Source: Bacillota bacterium (GTDB lineage Bacteria > Bacillota > Sulfobacillia > JACIYH01). Taken from it: 55,651 bases of DNA. A model generated the notes under the pieces. It worked only from the letters and a program-made list of their open reading frames with translations, was not told where the DNA came from and did no database searches. Shown here piece after piece: positions 9,678-18,496 of the stretch. The translations under genes were made by a program, and so were the position numbers. Numbering within the stretch: the stretch's first letter is position 1; the number at the start of each line of letters is the position of its first letter. The stretch lies in contig JBFLXJ010000003.1 in assembly GCA_040757085.1 (NCBI GenBank), forward strand, positions 1 through 55,651. Direction: 5' to 3'.

Positions 9678-9812
9678 CTTGTCTCGCCCCCGCAATGAGA
9701 CACAATTCGGTGGAAAGCTGGTGCTTCCCTCCGCCCAGGTGCTCATACCTCGTGCGGATCCGCTACCAGGTCCCCAACTTTCAGAGCGGAGGGTACAGCA
9801 CCCTTGGCCGGC

Positions 9813-10259
9813 TCACCGCGCCCTGGCTCTCGCCATCATGGCTGCACTGGCACCCACCAAACTACCCACCACAGGAAGGACTAAGCAGGCACCCGCCCAA
9901 TACCTCCGAACCAAGGCACTTTCCAACACCAGGTTACGGAACAACAGGAGGACGTCGCTTAACGCCGGCCCACCCCCACGGGGGTAGCTGACGTGCACAA
10001 GTACTGCCCAACCCGCAATCAGCAACCCTGCTGTGGCAAGGCCCGGGAACCACCACAGGTAACGTGGTAGCACTCGGGACGCCATGGCCCCGCTCATGAA
10101 ACCGAGAGCGACCTGGATGAGCCCAGAAGCCAGCATGTGATGGGCTGCCGTCCAACGGTTGGGACCCGTGTTCGCAAGGATCAAAAGGTAGATCAGGAAC
10201 AGGACCGGCCCAACAACGATCACGGCCAGCAACACTTTCAGAAGCCGCCAGGCGGTCAT
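9813..10259 (-). CDS. integral membrane protein, four predicted helices
   Basis: The 148-residue product has four hydrophobic segments (LLKVLLAVIVVGPVLFLIYL; SGLIQVALGFMSGAM; FPGLATAGLLIAGWAVLV; ACLVLPVVGSLVGASAAMM). The family is not recognised. The start at 10259 is set by an ATGA overlap with the stop of the preceding gene and by GGAGG 10 bases upstream, implying translational coupling to the frameshifted gene 10256-11289. It is similar in plan to the membrane protein at 3124-3537. Confidence 0.6.
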   Translation of the reverse strand: MTAWRLLKVLLAVIVVGPVLFLIYLLILANTGPNRWTAAHHMLASGLIQVALGFMSGAMASRVLPRYLWWFPGLATAGLLIAGWAVLVHVSYPRGGGPALSDVLLLFRNLVLESALVRRYWAGACLVLPVVGSLVGASAAMMARARAR

Positions 10260-11289
10260 CGGCAAGCGGCCTCCGACAAGCAACTTGGATCACAGGTGGA
10301 CGCCTCGGCCCCACTCATGCCCGTACCGGCCATCGCACGCAAAAGGCGCTGAGGTCTCGGATCACCTTCAAAGTCGCCCCCATCACCAGCGGCCCGGGGA
10401 AGTGCCATGTGGTAGATGAGACTGAAAAGCCGGAAACCCTGGGTATGGTAGTAATGCCCACCGAAGACGCGCTCGGGCCCGGGCCCCAGGGCAGGGGACG
10501 AAAAGCGCCGGCCCATCACCACACGCCCGGACGGATCTGCGTAAGCCAGGCTGTAGCAGCCCGCCGTTATCGTGTGCACGTGCAGGACGAGTACCTCCCA
10601 CCCGGGATACCCGTCCGGCGCGGAGGTTATGCGGGAGTAGCTCCGAACCGCCCACACGAAGGACGTCAGCCACCCCAGGGGAGGCGGAATCTGCCACCTG
10701 TACAACCGGTCCAGGCCCCGGGCCTCATCATAAGACAACAGTTCGCCCTTCTCGCTCAGCCTGAACCACACAAAGGCGGGGATGGGAATTTCGCGCCACT
10801 CCCCCGTTTCACGGTCCTTTTCGCTGATCACGCCCGCCAGCTTCCCACTGTCATGAAGCTCACCCCGATTGGCTGTCTTGAGACGGGCAGTTGGTCCGAG
10901 CACAGCGCCCCCACCCAAATATCTACCTTTTCCACCACGAGCCCCGCGGGGGTGGCAAAGCGATACGGATAGGCCACGCGCAGCTCCCGCCGTACCTCAA
11001 GCTCCGGGCCCAGCCACGCCAGCAAGATTTGCCCCCCGGCCCGGCCGCAGGCACTCGCCACCAGCACCCCATCACCGCACCGGGCGATGCCGACCACCTG
11101 CCCGGGGAACGCCCGCCAGCACTCGCCCTGCAATAATCGGACCGGCATGAGCCAGATGCTCTGGCTCAGGTAAGCGATCAGCAGCCACGTCAGCACCTTC
11201 CGTCGGGGAAAGGGGCGGGGGATCCTCCGAGCGGCCAGACCCACATCCTTCCAAAGGCACTCGACGATACGCGTCGGACGCAAAGCCAC
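10256..11289 (-). pseudogene. membrane-anchored hypothetical protein, frameshifted in a G run
   Basis: The N-terminal frame begins MALRPTRIVECLWKDVG, has one hydrophobic segment (LTWLLIAYLSQSIWLMPV) and runs to KVDIWVGA. The C-terminal frame takes over as GGGAVLGPTARLKTANRG and continues over 200 residues to an ATGA overlap with the next gene. Adding one G in the run at 10905-10916 joins the frames into about 345 residues. Strings such as WFRLSEKGELLSYDE suggest beta strands like its propeller neighbours. A G-run slip may be a true mutation, phase variation or a sequencing error. Confidence 0.6.
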
Positions 11290-11460
11290 GGGCGTCGCCC
11301 CCCAACCGATTCCCTCAAAGCCAAACCCACCACCCTGAGCCGCCCACCTTATCAGAGCCTGCCGGCAGGGCGAAGTGTTTGGTGCGTCGCCGACGCGAAC
11401 CTGCGAACCGGGACACTAGTCCCGCCCACCATGAGATCGGGCAGCCTCGCCCCTGGGCGC

Positions 11461-12708
11461 TCATTTCGGCGTCAGGCGGAAGAGCATCAGATCGTGGGCC
11501 AGTCTTACAGCGGCATAACGCCCGTCGGGGCTCACCTTCACGCCACCACCTTCCACTCCCAGATCGAACACCCTGGCGGGTTGGGCCAACTCGCCCGCGC
11601 TCAGGCCCTTCATCGAGAGAGTCAGCTTGCGGTTCTTGGGGTCAGACGCCGCCCACCACAGACAGCCTCCCGGAAGAACACCCCACTGCCAGCGCCTCCC
11701 TACCAGGTTCCCGGACGACCAGATCCGGTTTCCCTGGAAGTCATAAGCGAGGAACATGGCTCCAGCCGCCCCCGTGAACGCAACCACGACGGGCCCGCCA
11801 GCGGGGGCCACCTGCTCCTCGCAGCTGTCATATCCTGGCGGCAGGTCGCGCCGCCACAGGATCTTTCCTCGGGCAGAGCAACACTCCAGCTGCCGACCCC
11901 TCAGCCGCACGTGCGTCCCGTCGCTGCCTATCACGGTCACGCGCATGAATACGGGCTGAGGACCGGCGACATGTAGCTGGACGCCCCGGTGCCACGATAT
12001 CGAGGTCAGTTCCCGCCCCTCCAGGTCAAGCACCGTCACGCACATGTCCGCCTCGTCACCCTTGCGGGCGGTGATGGTGGTAACGTATACGCAGTCTCGG
12101 CCCGCCAGGTCCGTGATCTCGGCCCACGACTCTGCGGGAAAATCGCGCTGCCAGAGTTCGCGGCCGGTTTCGGCGTCAACGACTGCCACCCGGTAGTCCG
12201 CGAAGGGCTCCGGGCGCCCCGCTGCCAGGACAAAGCGACCACTGCTGCTCAGCGCGGCCGCACCGTAGTAAACGGGTCCCTTCTCCCACAGCACGTCCCC
12301 GGATCTTATCAGAAGCAGGCGAGCCCTCGAGACCGCTTCTGTCTTGCCCTGACGCCAGTGCCACTCGTCACGACACGCCAGCACCGGCAGGACGTCCCAC
12401 CCTGCGTCTGCCTCTGCCCGGGGACCCAGGCTCCCCAGGCGAAGGCGTTCTCGGTCACCGAGCATGAGTGTCTTTTCCCACTTCAAGTCACCGCTGTTTA
12501 CATCGAAGCAGCGCACGCGATCCCCCGACAGGGCAAAAAGGTAATGATCACTCAGGACCTCTTGGTCACTCTCCCCGCAACGCGCAACCATACTCGCCGT
12601 GCCCGCCACCTGCTCAAGTGTCGGTCCGCGGCAACTGCAGGCCATGGAAGCAAGCACCAGGGAGACCACAAGCGCCAGCCAGTCGCCCCGCCCGAACTTC
12701 AACCGCAT
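11461..12708 (-). CDS. PQQ-like beta-propeller lipoprotein (intact paralogue)
   Basis: This is a 415-residue protein with a signal sequence ending LASMACSC (an imperfect lipobox). Blade repeats carry the PQQ-propeller pattern of a Gly-x-x-x-Trp end: CFDVNSGDLKWEK, LIRSGDVLWEKG, VVDAETGRELWQRDF and CSARGKILWRRDL. It aligns over its length with the amber-interrupted gene 3596-4813. I place the start at ATG 12708, which lies inside the last codons of the upstream small gene, a 10-base overlap that implies coupled translation; an ATG further upstream would overlap much more. No PQQ-binding enzyme motif is evident, so a scaffold role is more likely than a dehydrogenase. Confidence 0.75.
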   Translation of the reverse strand: MRLKFGRGDWLALVVSLVLASMACSCRGPTLEQVAGTASMVARCGESDQEVLSDHYLFALSGDRVRCFDVNSGDLKWEKTLMLGDRERLRLGSLGPRAEADAGWDVLPVLACRDEWHWRQGKTEAVSRARLLLIRSGDVLWEKGPVYYGAAALSSSGRFVLAAGRPEPFADYRVAVVDAETGRELWQRDFPAESWAEITDLAGRDCVYVTTITARKGDEADMCVTVLDLEGRELTSISWHRGVQLHVAGPQPVFMRVTVIGSDGTHVRLRGRQLECCSARGKILWRRDLPPGYDSCEEQVAPAGGPVVVAFTGAAGAMFLAYDFQGNRIWSSGNLVGRRWQWGVLPGGCLWWAASDPKNRKLTLSMKGLSAGELAQPARVFDLGVEGGGVKVSPDGRYAAVRLAHDLMLFRLTPK

Positions 12709-13133
12709 ATGACAGGGCTCTCCCCCAGCCGCCAGCGGCAGTCGAGGAATTGGAGGCCACACTCAGGGTTGTTAAGGTAGCGCAGGTAGTCGGTAAACCT
12801 GAAGGACCAACCATCCGAAGCGGCAGCCAAGAGCTCTTGCCACCTGGCGCTCTGAAAATAGGTGATGTCCACAGCGATGTTATCGCCTTCCTGGAGAGGT
12901 AGCGTCTTTGTCAGCTCTTCTCCCCATCGCAGTACCCCATCGGCATCATAGATCTCAGCGTACTGATGGTACTCGTAAAAGCCGGCCGCACCCACACCAA
13001 ACACAGTCAGTGCCGTCTTAGCATATGCACGGCTGGTCCCATACTCTACCGTGACCCGAACCACCCCCGACCTCGGGCTATCGGCCGCCGGTAGGGGGGT
13101 TCCGTAGACCGTTGCTTCACTAGTAGCCATCAT
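12699..13133 (-). CDS. small conserved protein with NPxCGL-x-F-x-DCRW C-terminus
   Basis: This 144-residue protein has no signal peptide and is likely a beta-rich soluble domain (RVTVEYGTSRAYAKTALTVF; YAEIYDADGVLRWGEEL). Its C-terminus, NPECGLQFLDCRW, has two Cys that are conserved in the remnant at 4810-4918. The start ATG at 13133 has GGGGAGGTG just upstream. The stop overlaps the start of the PQQ-like lipoprotein. I do not recognise the family. The repeated pairing suggests the two proteins work together. Confidence 0.6.
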   Translation of the reverse strand: MMATSEATVYGTPLPAADSPRSGVVRVTVEYGTSRAYAKTALTVFGVGAAGFYEYHQYAEIYDADGVLRWGEELTKTLPLQEGDNIAVDITYFQSARWQELLAAASDGWSFRFTDYLRYLNNPECGLQFLDCRWRLGESPVICG

Positions 13134-13752
13134 CGACACCTCCCCATCGTGTCGTCGGGCTCTCGTGCCCGCCACCCACGGGCCCGACTTATTCGTATAC
13201 TAGACGCCGAAACAAGCAGAAACGTTGCACAGAGGCGTAGGATTCCCACGATTACCCGGCAGGGCTACGTACAGCGGTGATGTCTCGAGCACTGAGGATG
13301 CCTACATCATCACCGCCTCTCAGCACTCGAAGTCGCCTGCCGTACCGTACACACCACAGCCCCCTCGCAGACGCCTACCCCAAATCCTCTGACTCCGTTC
13401 CGATCCTGCACGTATAAGGGCTGCCCCCGCCCCAGGCACCGTCACGGACAGCCCGAAGCTCACGTACGGAAACGTGCGGAGCGCCTGGCTGCCAGCCTGC
13501 GTCGCAGAAGAAGCACTGTGCGAACCAAAAGACCAACCAGCGGGGGAGAGCACGTACGCGCGGGGGTACCCCGCCGCTTGTCCCACCAAGGGCAGTTCAC
13601 GCCGTGCACGGACAGGCCGCCGCACACCCGCGGTGCAGCCGCCACCCCCGACTGCCCGGGCAGCAGCGGCCCCAATTCCGGCATCACAAGCGGGTCGCCG
13701 ATCTGAGTTCGGGCAGCTCCCACCTTACGCCGGCAAACGACTACACCCGAAC
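13134..13752. other. long intergenic or decayed stretch
   Basis: A minus-strand open frame at 13320-13625 contains a plausible protein-like segment (TFPYVSFGLSVTVPGAGAAL), but it has no recognisable family and no convincing start, so I treat it as a possible decayed gene tail. The rest shows no RNA gene or clear repeat. Confidence 0.35.
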
Positions 13753-14016
13753 CACAAAAGCACCGCGGTGAAACTGGCCTTGCAGGCCCACCCCACCACC
13801 GAGATCGCCCGCACGATCTACCTGTTTGACCGAATGCTGATGCTCAGCCACTACCCCCTGCCGGAAAGGTCATGCACCGGATCACCGGCACCAGCCCGGC
13901 CTCGTGAAGGAGCACTTGGAACTGGCAAAGAAACACCTCCCCGACCCCCGGATGCCATCAATAACTACCTGGTCAGCCGGGGCATCAAGGTCGAGGAACT
14001 GGCTTCGGGAACTTAG
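13753..14016 (+). pseudogene. DUF1670-like gene remnant
   Basis: The pieces read HKSTAVKLALQAHPTTEIAR and then FDRMLMLSHYPLPER in one frame, MHRITGTSPA in a second, LVKEHLELAKKHLPD in a third, and AINNYLVSRGIKVEELAS back in the first, ending at TAG 14016. As I recall the family, this is the helix-turn-helix C-terminal part of DUF1670 proteins, which are often found in many copies in Bacillota. The segment after IAR lacks the usual residues before the DRxL helix, so there is also a short internal deletion. It is clearly non-functional. Confidence 0.55.
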
Positions 14017-14120
14017 CTGCTATTCGTTGCCACCCGCTCGCCGGTTTCGCCAACAGGCTCTTCTTCTGGGCAACTTCCTGCCCGGGCGCCAGGCCTGGAT
14101 CTACAAAGGAGGATACCGCC

Positions 14121-15035
14121 GTGAGCGCGGGCTGGTTCCTGGTAGTTCTGGTTGCCGCTTTCTTGCACGCCGGCTGGAACATGTTGCTCAAGGGCGGACG
14201 CGGGGGTATGGCCTTCAACATCATCATGCTTACGGCCACGGTGCTTTTGTACCTGCCGGGTTTCTTGATCGTATACGATCTGGGGGGTTTTGCCCGAAAA
14301 GCCTGGCCATGTGTGGTGGCCAGCGGTGCGGTCCACGGGCTGTACTTTACGCTGCTGTCGATATCCTACAGCCGTGCCGATCTATCCCTCGCTTATCCCG
14401 TGGCACGCGGGTCAGGCGCCGCCCTGGCAGCCCTCGGGGGCACGGTCATATTGGGGGAGAGGCCAGATGCCACAGGGTGGGCCGGCATAGCGGCAATCCT
14501 GGCCGGCATGGGTCTGCTTTGGATGTCCGAACATGTCGGTGGGCATCTTCCGTTCGTCCCCGGCGCTCGGGGGCGGCGGATGGAAGTCTCCCGGCTGTGG
14601 TGGGCACTGGGAACCGGGGCGTCGATCGCTACCTACAGCCTGGTGGACAAGGTGGGCGTGTCCGTGAGCCATCCCTTTGCCTACGTATACCTGGTGATGG
14701 CTTGTGCCGCGGTCATCATCCTGTTTGCCTACCTCGGCCAGCACCGGCGTGCGGCGGCAGGAGGAAGAAGCTGGCGAGAGGGACTGGTTTCCGAGTGGAA
14801 CCACAACGGAACCCGGGCAGTGGCTGCGGGCTTTTTCATGCTCTTCACTTACCTGCTCGTGCTGTTCGCTATGCGGACCTCTAAGCTTTCCTACGTGGCC
14901 CCTCTACGCGAGAGCAGCGTCCTGTTCTCGATGCTGCTCGGCCGCCTGGTGCTGAAAGAACGGATCACCGCTCGCCGTTGGGCGGCCGGAGCGGCCATCT
15001 GCCTGGGAGTCGTCTTGCTGGGCCTTGCCCGCTAA
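14121..15035 (+). CDS. EamA/DMT-superfamily transporter
   Basis: This 304-residue integral membrane protein has about ten hydrophobic helices arranged as two EamA repeats, beginning AGWFLVVLVAAFLHAGWNML with the second half from WALGTGASIATYSLVDKVG. The tail of each half shows the usual end motif (ALAALGGTVILGERP; LLGRLVLKERITARRWAG-like). Such proteins export or import small metabolites; the substrate cannot be read from the sequence. The GTG start has a perfect AAAGGAGG 8 bases upstream. It stands alone on the plus strand between decayed DNA and a toxin-antitoxin scar. Confidence 0.9.
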   Translation: MSAGWFLVVLVAAFLHAGWNMLLKGGRGGMAFNIIMLTATVLLYLPGFLIVYDLGGFARKAWPCVVASGAVHGLYFTLLSISYSRADLSLAYPVARGSGAALAALGGTVILGERPDATGWAGIAAILAGMGLLWMSEHVGGHLPFVPGARGRRMEVSRLWWALGTGASIATYSLVDKVGVSVSHPFAYVYLVMACAAVIILFAYLGQHRRAAAGGRSWREGLVSEWNHNGTRAVAAGFFMLFTYLLVLFAMRTSKLSYVAPLRESSVLFSMLLGRLVLKERITARRWAAGAAICLGVVLLGLAR

Positions 15036-15149
15036 GCCGGTCCTGGTCCAGCCAATGCCAGAAGCCGCTTCCGGTTTGCGCAACTCTCAGCCCACCAGAT
15101 CTCGGAAGGACGTGCCTGTAGCTTGCGCTCTCTGCATCCGAAAAGAGGG

Positions 15150-15514
15150 TTACGATGGCCTGCGAATCCGTATCCGCCCGCCGGGTTCCGGCACAACAAT
15201 GAAGCCGCGAATATCCCCTTGGGAGAGCAATGAGACTGCAACGAGAGTTCCTTGTTGACCGAGGCTACCGACGCCTCGTATGGAAACCGCAGCACCACGA
15301 TGCGGCAATGCGACCCAGGGGGAAAGTCCACGGTACTGGCAAAGCCCATGTCGCCCGTCACGAGCACAGCCCGATGCTTCTGGGCCCACTGGAAAATCTC
15401 GCGGTCCGGTCTGCCGCGGAGACCCACGTCCCTGACGCGATCAGCCAGGTGCCCGGCCTGCCCCAGACTCAGCGCCGCCGAACGGGGCAGGTCCTCATCT
15501 ATCGGGAACCGCAT
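15150..15514 (-). pseudogene. DUF5615 PIN-like toxin, frameshifted
   Basis: The start MRFPIDEDLPRSAALSLGQ and the segment REIFQWAQKHRAVLVTGDMGF are typical of DUF5615, a small PIN-like nuclease with acidic active-site residues (Asp in IDEDLP and TGDMGF). After SVASVNKE (near 15237) the frame is lost. The natural ending, GTLVAVSLLSQGDIRGFIVV followed by a short basic tail, is in another frame and stops at 15150. One base change restores it. The start overlaps the DUF433 gene just upstream, the usual antitoxin-toxin order. Confidence 0.7.
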
Positions 15515-15744
15515 CTTGCGGTCACCCGCACCTGTTCCTGACCCACCACCTTGGCAGCATACGCAAGTACCGCGAGGATGTCCTCCCGCTCCAATCCGTA
15601 CTCCTCCTGGATCTCCTCAAAGGTCATCCCGGAAGACAACTTCCCCAGCACGAGGTCAACAGGAACGCGAGTTCCCCGTACCATCGGTTTACCGAAACGC
15701 ACGCCCGGATCGACCACAATGCGGGGCCTCCGCTTGTTGAGCAA
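15499..15744 (-). CDS. DUF433 antitoxin
   Basis: This 81-residue protein has the DUF433 core PRIVVDPGVRFGKPMVRGTR followed by a helical HTH-like part, MTFEEIQEEYGLEREDILAV. DUF433 proteins are the partners of DUF5615 toxins. The C-terminus overlaps the start of the toxin gene. The upstream end is suspect: only a TTG without a ribosome site is available and a foreign PIN-domain fragment begins at about 15740, so the native start may have been cut off by a rearrangement. Confidence 0.7.
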   Translation of the reverse strand: MLNKRRPRIVVDPGVRFGKPMVRGTRVPVDLVLGKLSSGMTFEEIQEEYGLEREDILAVLAYAAKVVGQEQVRVTARCGSR

Positions 15745-15904
15745 GGGAGTCGCTCGCGAAGCCCTCCGGTTGTACGCCGCGGAAAACCTGGATTGGACCG
15801 ATGCCTTTGTCGCTGCCCAGATGCTCTCCCGCAGCCAGACCGAAATCTACTCCTTCGACAGGGATTTCGACAAGGTGCCGGGTGTGGTCCGCCTCGAACC
15901 GTAG
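15740..15904 (+). pseudogene. C-terminal fragment of a PIN-domain (VapC-like) protein
   Basis: The plus strand reads GVAREALRLYAAENLDWTDA, AFVAAQML and then YSFDRDFDKVPGVVRLEP and a stop. This is the characteristic end of PIN-domain toxins, including the Asp of WTDAF and the DRDFD motif. The first two thirds of the domain are missing; the coding sequence meets the oppositely oriented DUF433 gene at about 15740. It is a rearrangement scar. Confidence 0.7.
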
Positions 15905-16066
15905 TGCCCGGGGCACCGTGGGGCAGCACGGCTTGCCGCTGGTGCTACGCGCACTGCTCCATCAGCGTGAGGCTGCGTTAACCCACGTGAAGCGACGGAC
16001 AATCAGGTCGCGCCCGGGCGCCGCGCGGCTTTCCTGCTCACCTGCCTCTAGCCGTATGCCGCGTGG

Positions 16067-17662
16067 TCACGACGGCCCCGGTGCCGCCGGACCCCGCCTT
16101 GCCTCCAGGCGGGCCTTAACCGTGGGAAACAAATCCAGGTTGGTGTGAGGTAGAAACCGGCTACCGGCGAAGCGACCCATGAACTCGGTACTCGCGTTGA
16201 GTTGGAAGTAGGTGATCCGGCGGGCGATCTCCTCTGCCTCCCGTCGGCAGGTTTCCGAAAGCAGCACCTGCCGGGCCCCCTCCAGTGCTGAGTTGCCTAG
16301 CCGCACAATCCGGTGCCGGGGGAGATCGGGGTAAAGGCCGACGGTAACCGCCGATTCCAGGTCCACGTACTCGCCGAAAGCGCCCGCCACGAAAAGGTAA
16401 CCCAGGTCCTCGAGGCCGCACCCCACCGCGGCCAGCAGGGTTTCCAGCGCGGCGTTCACAGCCCCCTTGGTCCGGAGAAAGCTATCTATATCCCGCTGGG
16501 TAACAGCAATGACGCTACCGGTACTCGACTCCTCGGCCGTAACCAGCACGAACTCGTGTCGACCGTCAGTAAACTGACCAGCGCGATCGACGATCCCTGC
16601 CAGCAGGAACTCCGCGATGCAGTCTATAAGTCCAGAACCGCAGATGCCCACCGGCGGGAGGTTACCGATGGTCCGGTAACTCACCCGTCGGGTGGCGGGA
16701 TCGACGCGCACGCGCCAGATCGCCCCCGGCGCTGCCCGCATCCCGTGCCCGGCCACCCCTCCTTCCAGCGCGGGGCCCGCCGCTCCCGCACAGGCCACCA
16801 GCCACTCACGGTTCCCCAGCACCATCTCGGCATTGGTCCCCACATCCACGAAGAGGCACACTTCGTCCCGATGGAGAAGCCCGGCCGCCAACGCACCCGC
16901 TACAACGTCGCCGCCCACGTAGCTACCCACTCCGGGGACCACGTAGACCGCACCCGCAGGTGATAGCGCCAACCCCACCTCCTGCATCCGGAGTACCCCC
17001 GGGCAGTTCACGATCGGTGTATAGGGGTCGCGACAAATCCGGCGGGGATCGAGACCCAACCAGAGGTGAGCCATAGTGGTATTGGCGCTCACCGCCGCAG
17101 CAAAAACTTCCCCCGGGTCGACCTTTGCCCGAAAGCACAGCTCGTGTGCCAGCCTGTTTATGGTCTCGCTAACCGCTCCCTGAAGGGCAGCCAGGCCCTC
17201 GGGCGTGCTGGCAACACAAATGCGGCTCAGGACGTCTTCCCCCAGGGGCAGCTGTCCGTTGTAGTCAGCCGCCGTCCCCAGGATCGCGCCGCGCTCCAGG
17301 TCAACCAGGCTGGCAACCACGGTGGTGGTCCCTATGTCGACCGCGAGCCCGCACCAGGGCCCGTGGGCCCGGCCCGGTTCCACCCTGGCCAGTCGCCAAC
17401 CGCCAGCCGTGCGGGCGACCACCACGTTCACCCGCCACTCACCTTGCCGGCAGGCGACCGGAATCACTCGCATGAGATCGAGTGGTATTTCCAGCGGGCG
17501 GAACGAACGCTCCTCGACGGCAGCGCGCAGGCGGTCAACGTCGGCCCGGCTGTCCTGCAAGGACGGTGGACTCAACTCCAGTGTCAGCCGCACGCCCAGG
17601 GGCGAAACTTCCGGAACCGTGACCCGACGGCAATCCGTAAGGATGGTGCTGTTTATCTCCAA
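16067..17662 (-). CDS. ASKHA-family protein like corrinoid-activating RACo, lacking the ferredoxin domain
   Basis: This 531-residue ATPase-fold protein matches the middle and C-terminal parts of reductive activators of corrinoid proteins (RACo/RamA type, DUF4445). Visible motifs are phosphate-1 AVDIGTTTVVAS (about 107-118), VSANTTMAHLWLG, phosphate-2 FVDVGTNAEMVLG, and the adenosine motif GICGSGLIDCIAEF. Family proteins usually begin with a 2Fe-2S ferredoxin domain that supplies the electron; here the protein begins at the linker region, with a TTG start well supported by GGAGAGG. It would need a separate electron donor. It lies 39 bases after a DsrE-like gene in the same orientation. The corrinoid partner is not in the window. 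Confidence 0.8.
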   Translation of the reverse strand: MEINSTILTDCRRVTVPEVSPLGVRLTLELSPPSLQDSRADVDRLRAAVEERSFRPLEIPLDLMRVIPVACRQGEWRVNVVVARTAGGWRLARVEPGRAHGPWCGLAVDIGTTTVVASLVDLERGAILGTAADYNGQLPLGEDVLSRICVASTPEGLAALQGAVSETINRLAHELCFRAKVDPGEVFAAAVSANTTMAHLWLGLDPRRICRDPYTPIVNCPGVLRMQEVGLALSPAGAVYVVPGVGSYVGGDVVAGALAAGLLHRDEVCLFVDVGTNAEMVLGNREWLVACAGAAGPALEGGVAGHGMRAAPGAIWRVRVDPATRRVSYRTIGNLPPVGICGSGLIDCIAEFLLAGIVDRAGQFTDGRHEFVLVTAEESSTGSVIAVTQRDIDSFLRTKGAVNAALETLLAAVGCGLEDLGYLFVAGAFGEYVDLESAVTVGLYPDLPRHRIVRLGNSALEGARQVLLSETCRREAEEIARRITYFQLNASTEFMGRFAGSRFLPHTNLDLFPTVKARLEARRGPAAPGPS

Positions 17663-17701
17663 GTGTTCTTCCTCTCCGACGCCGCAGGTTACGCCGGCCG
17701 G

Positions 17702-18046
17702 TCACGGTTTGATGTAGGCATAGCCTTGCCGCTGCCTCGTCGCCAGAACCGTGACCCCTGCGGGTACCACGGTGACAAAATGCGGCAACGTCTCCTCGGC
17801 AATGCCCTGCATGCGGAGTGCGTTGCGACAGGCCAGGAATTTGACCCCCGACCGACTCAGGTCCTCCATGCGGAGCAGCAGGTCAGCCTTCTCCCCGGTG
17901 TACGCCGCTACGGCAGGGCCGTTGGCCAATATCTCGGCCTCCACGTTTTCCGCCCCTGCATCCAGAAGCAAATTGGTGGCGTTAAGGAGAGCTCGATCCC
18001 ACCGCAACCGGTCGGAAACGTGGAAGATGACTCTTACCCTTTCCAC
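17702..18046 (-). CDS. DsrE/DsrF-like small protein
   Basis: The 114-residue protein reads VERVRVIFHVSDRLRWDRAL, then ANGPAVAAYTG and GVKFLACRNALRMQGI and ends in YAYIKP. This is the pattern of the DsrE-like family (sulfur-relay-type Rossmann-like fold), with the Cys of LACRNAL at the expected place. The GTG at 18046 is chosen for its upstream GGGAGG. It probably forms an operon with the ASKHA protein; a redox or sulfur role is inferred from the family only. Confidence 0.75.
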   Translation of the reverse strand: MERVRVIFHVSDRLRWDRALLNATNLLLDAGAENVEAEILANGPAVAAYTGEKADLLLRMEDLSRSGVKFLACRNALRMQGIAEETLPHFVTVVPAGVTVLATRQRQGYAYIKP

Positions 18047-18252
18047 ACCAAGCAACCTCCCAACCCCCAATGGGGGCTAATGTCCTCCACACAAGAGGCG
18101 TTGCAGCCCCGAGGCTTCTGAGCACCCGGACAGCCACTTCCTCGTCCGCCCACATTTTATCACGCCGCCACACAGGGTTCCAAAGCACGCACCTCCCACC
18201 GCCCAAATCGTGGCGGTCCTGCGAAGAATATAAGGGAACCGGCATCAGCCCC
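18047..18252. other. divergent intergenic region
   Basis: This lies between the minus-strand DsrE-ASKHA pair and the plus-strand riboswitch-led gene. It must hold promoters for both, but I see no confident -35/-10 pair. Confidence 0.35.
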
Positions 18253-18332
18253 CAAAAAAGGCAAACCCGGCGAAAGCCGGGGGCGCAAAGCCACGGGGCC
18301 TAAGGCGTAACGCTATGGCAGCCCGGCCGCTG
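18253..18332 (+). promoter_or_regulatory. c-di-GMP-I (GEMM) riboswitch
   Basis: The sequence contains the GEMM-I signature in order: GGCAAACC, a stem closed by a GAAA tetraloop (CCCGGCGAAAGCCGGG), CGCAAAGCCACGGG, a GCCTAAGG joining segment, and a second arm CTATGGCAGCCCGG. It lies on the plus strand about 165 bases upstream of the gene at 18497. A further GC-rich inverted repeat (CCTGCC at about 18356 with GGCAGG near 18384) could serve as expression platform. Ligand selectivity (c-di-GMP versus cGAMP) cannot be settled by eye. Confidence 0.88.
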
Positions 18333-18496
18333 GGGGATCCTGTGATTCCCTTCCGGCCTGCCGGCTGCCGCAAGGAGGTGGTTGGCAGGTCGGGTCTCTT
18401 GTCCTGAGCAGTCGGCCAGGCTTCCCAACCCAAGCCCCTGTCGATGCGCGGGAACGGGGGCGAAGAATCGATCGGTTCGGGGAAGGAGTGATGAAC

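Noticed and set aside
11277-11292. GACGCAAAGCCACGGG, identical to the core of a GEMM riboswitch
   Set aside because: There is no GGCAAACC arm or tetraloop stem upstream, and it lies at the start of a minus-strand coding region; taken as chance.
17660-17704. DsrE and ASKHA genes in the same frame separated only by TGA, as for a selenocysteine fusion
   Set aside because: DsrE proteins end naturally at YAYIKP, and the ASKHA gene has its own good ribosome site and TTG start; the shared frame has a one-in-three chance.
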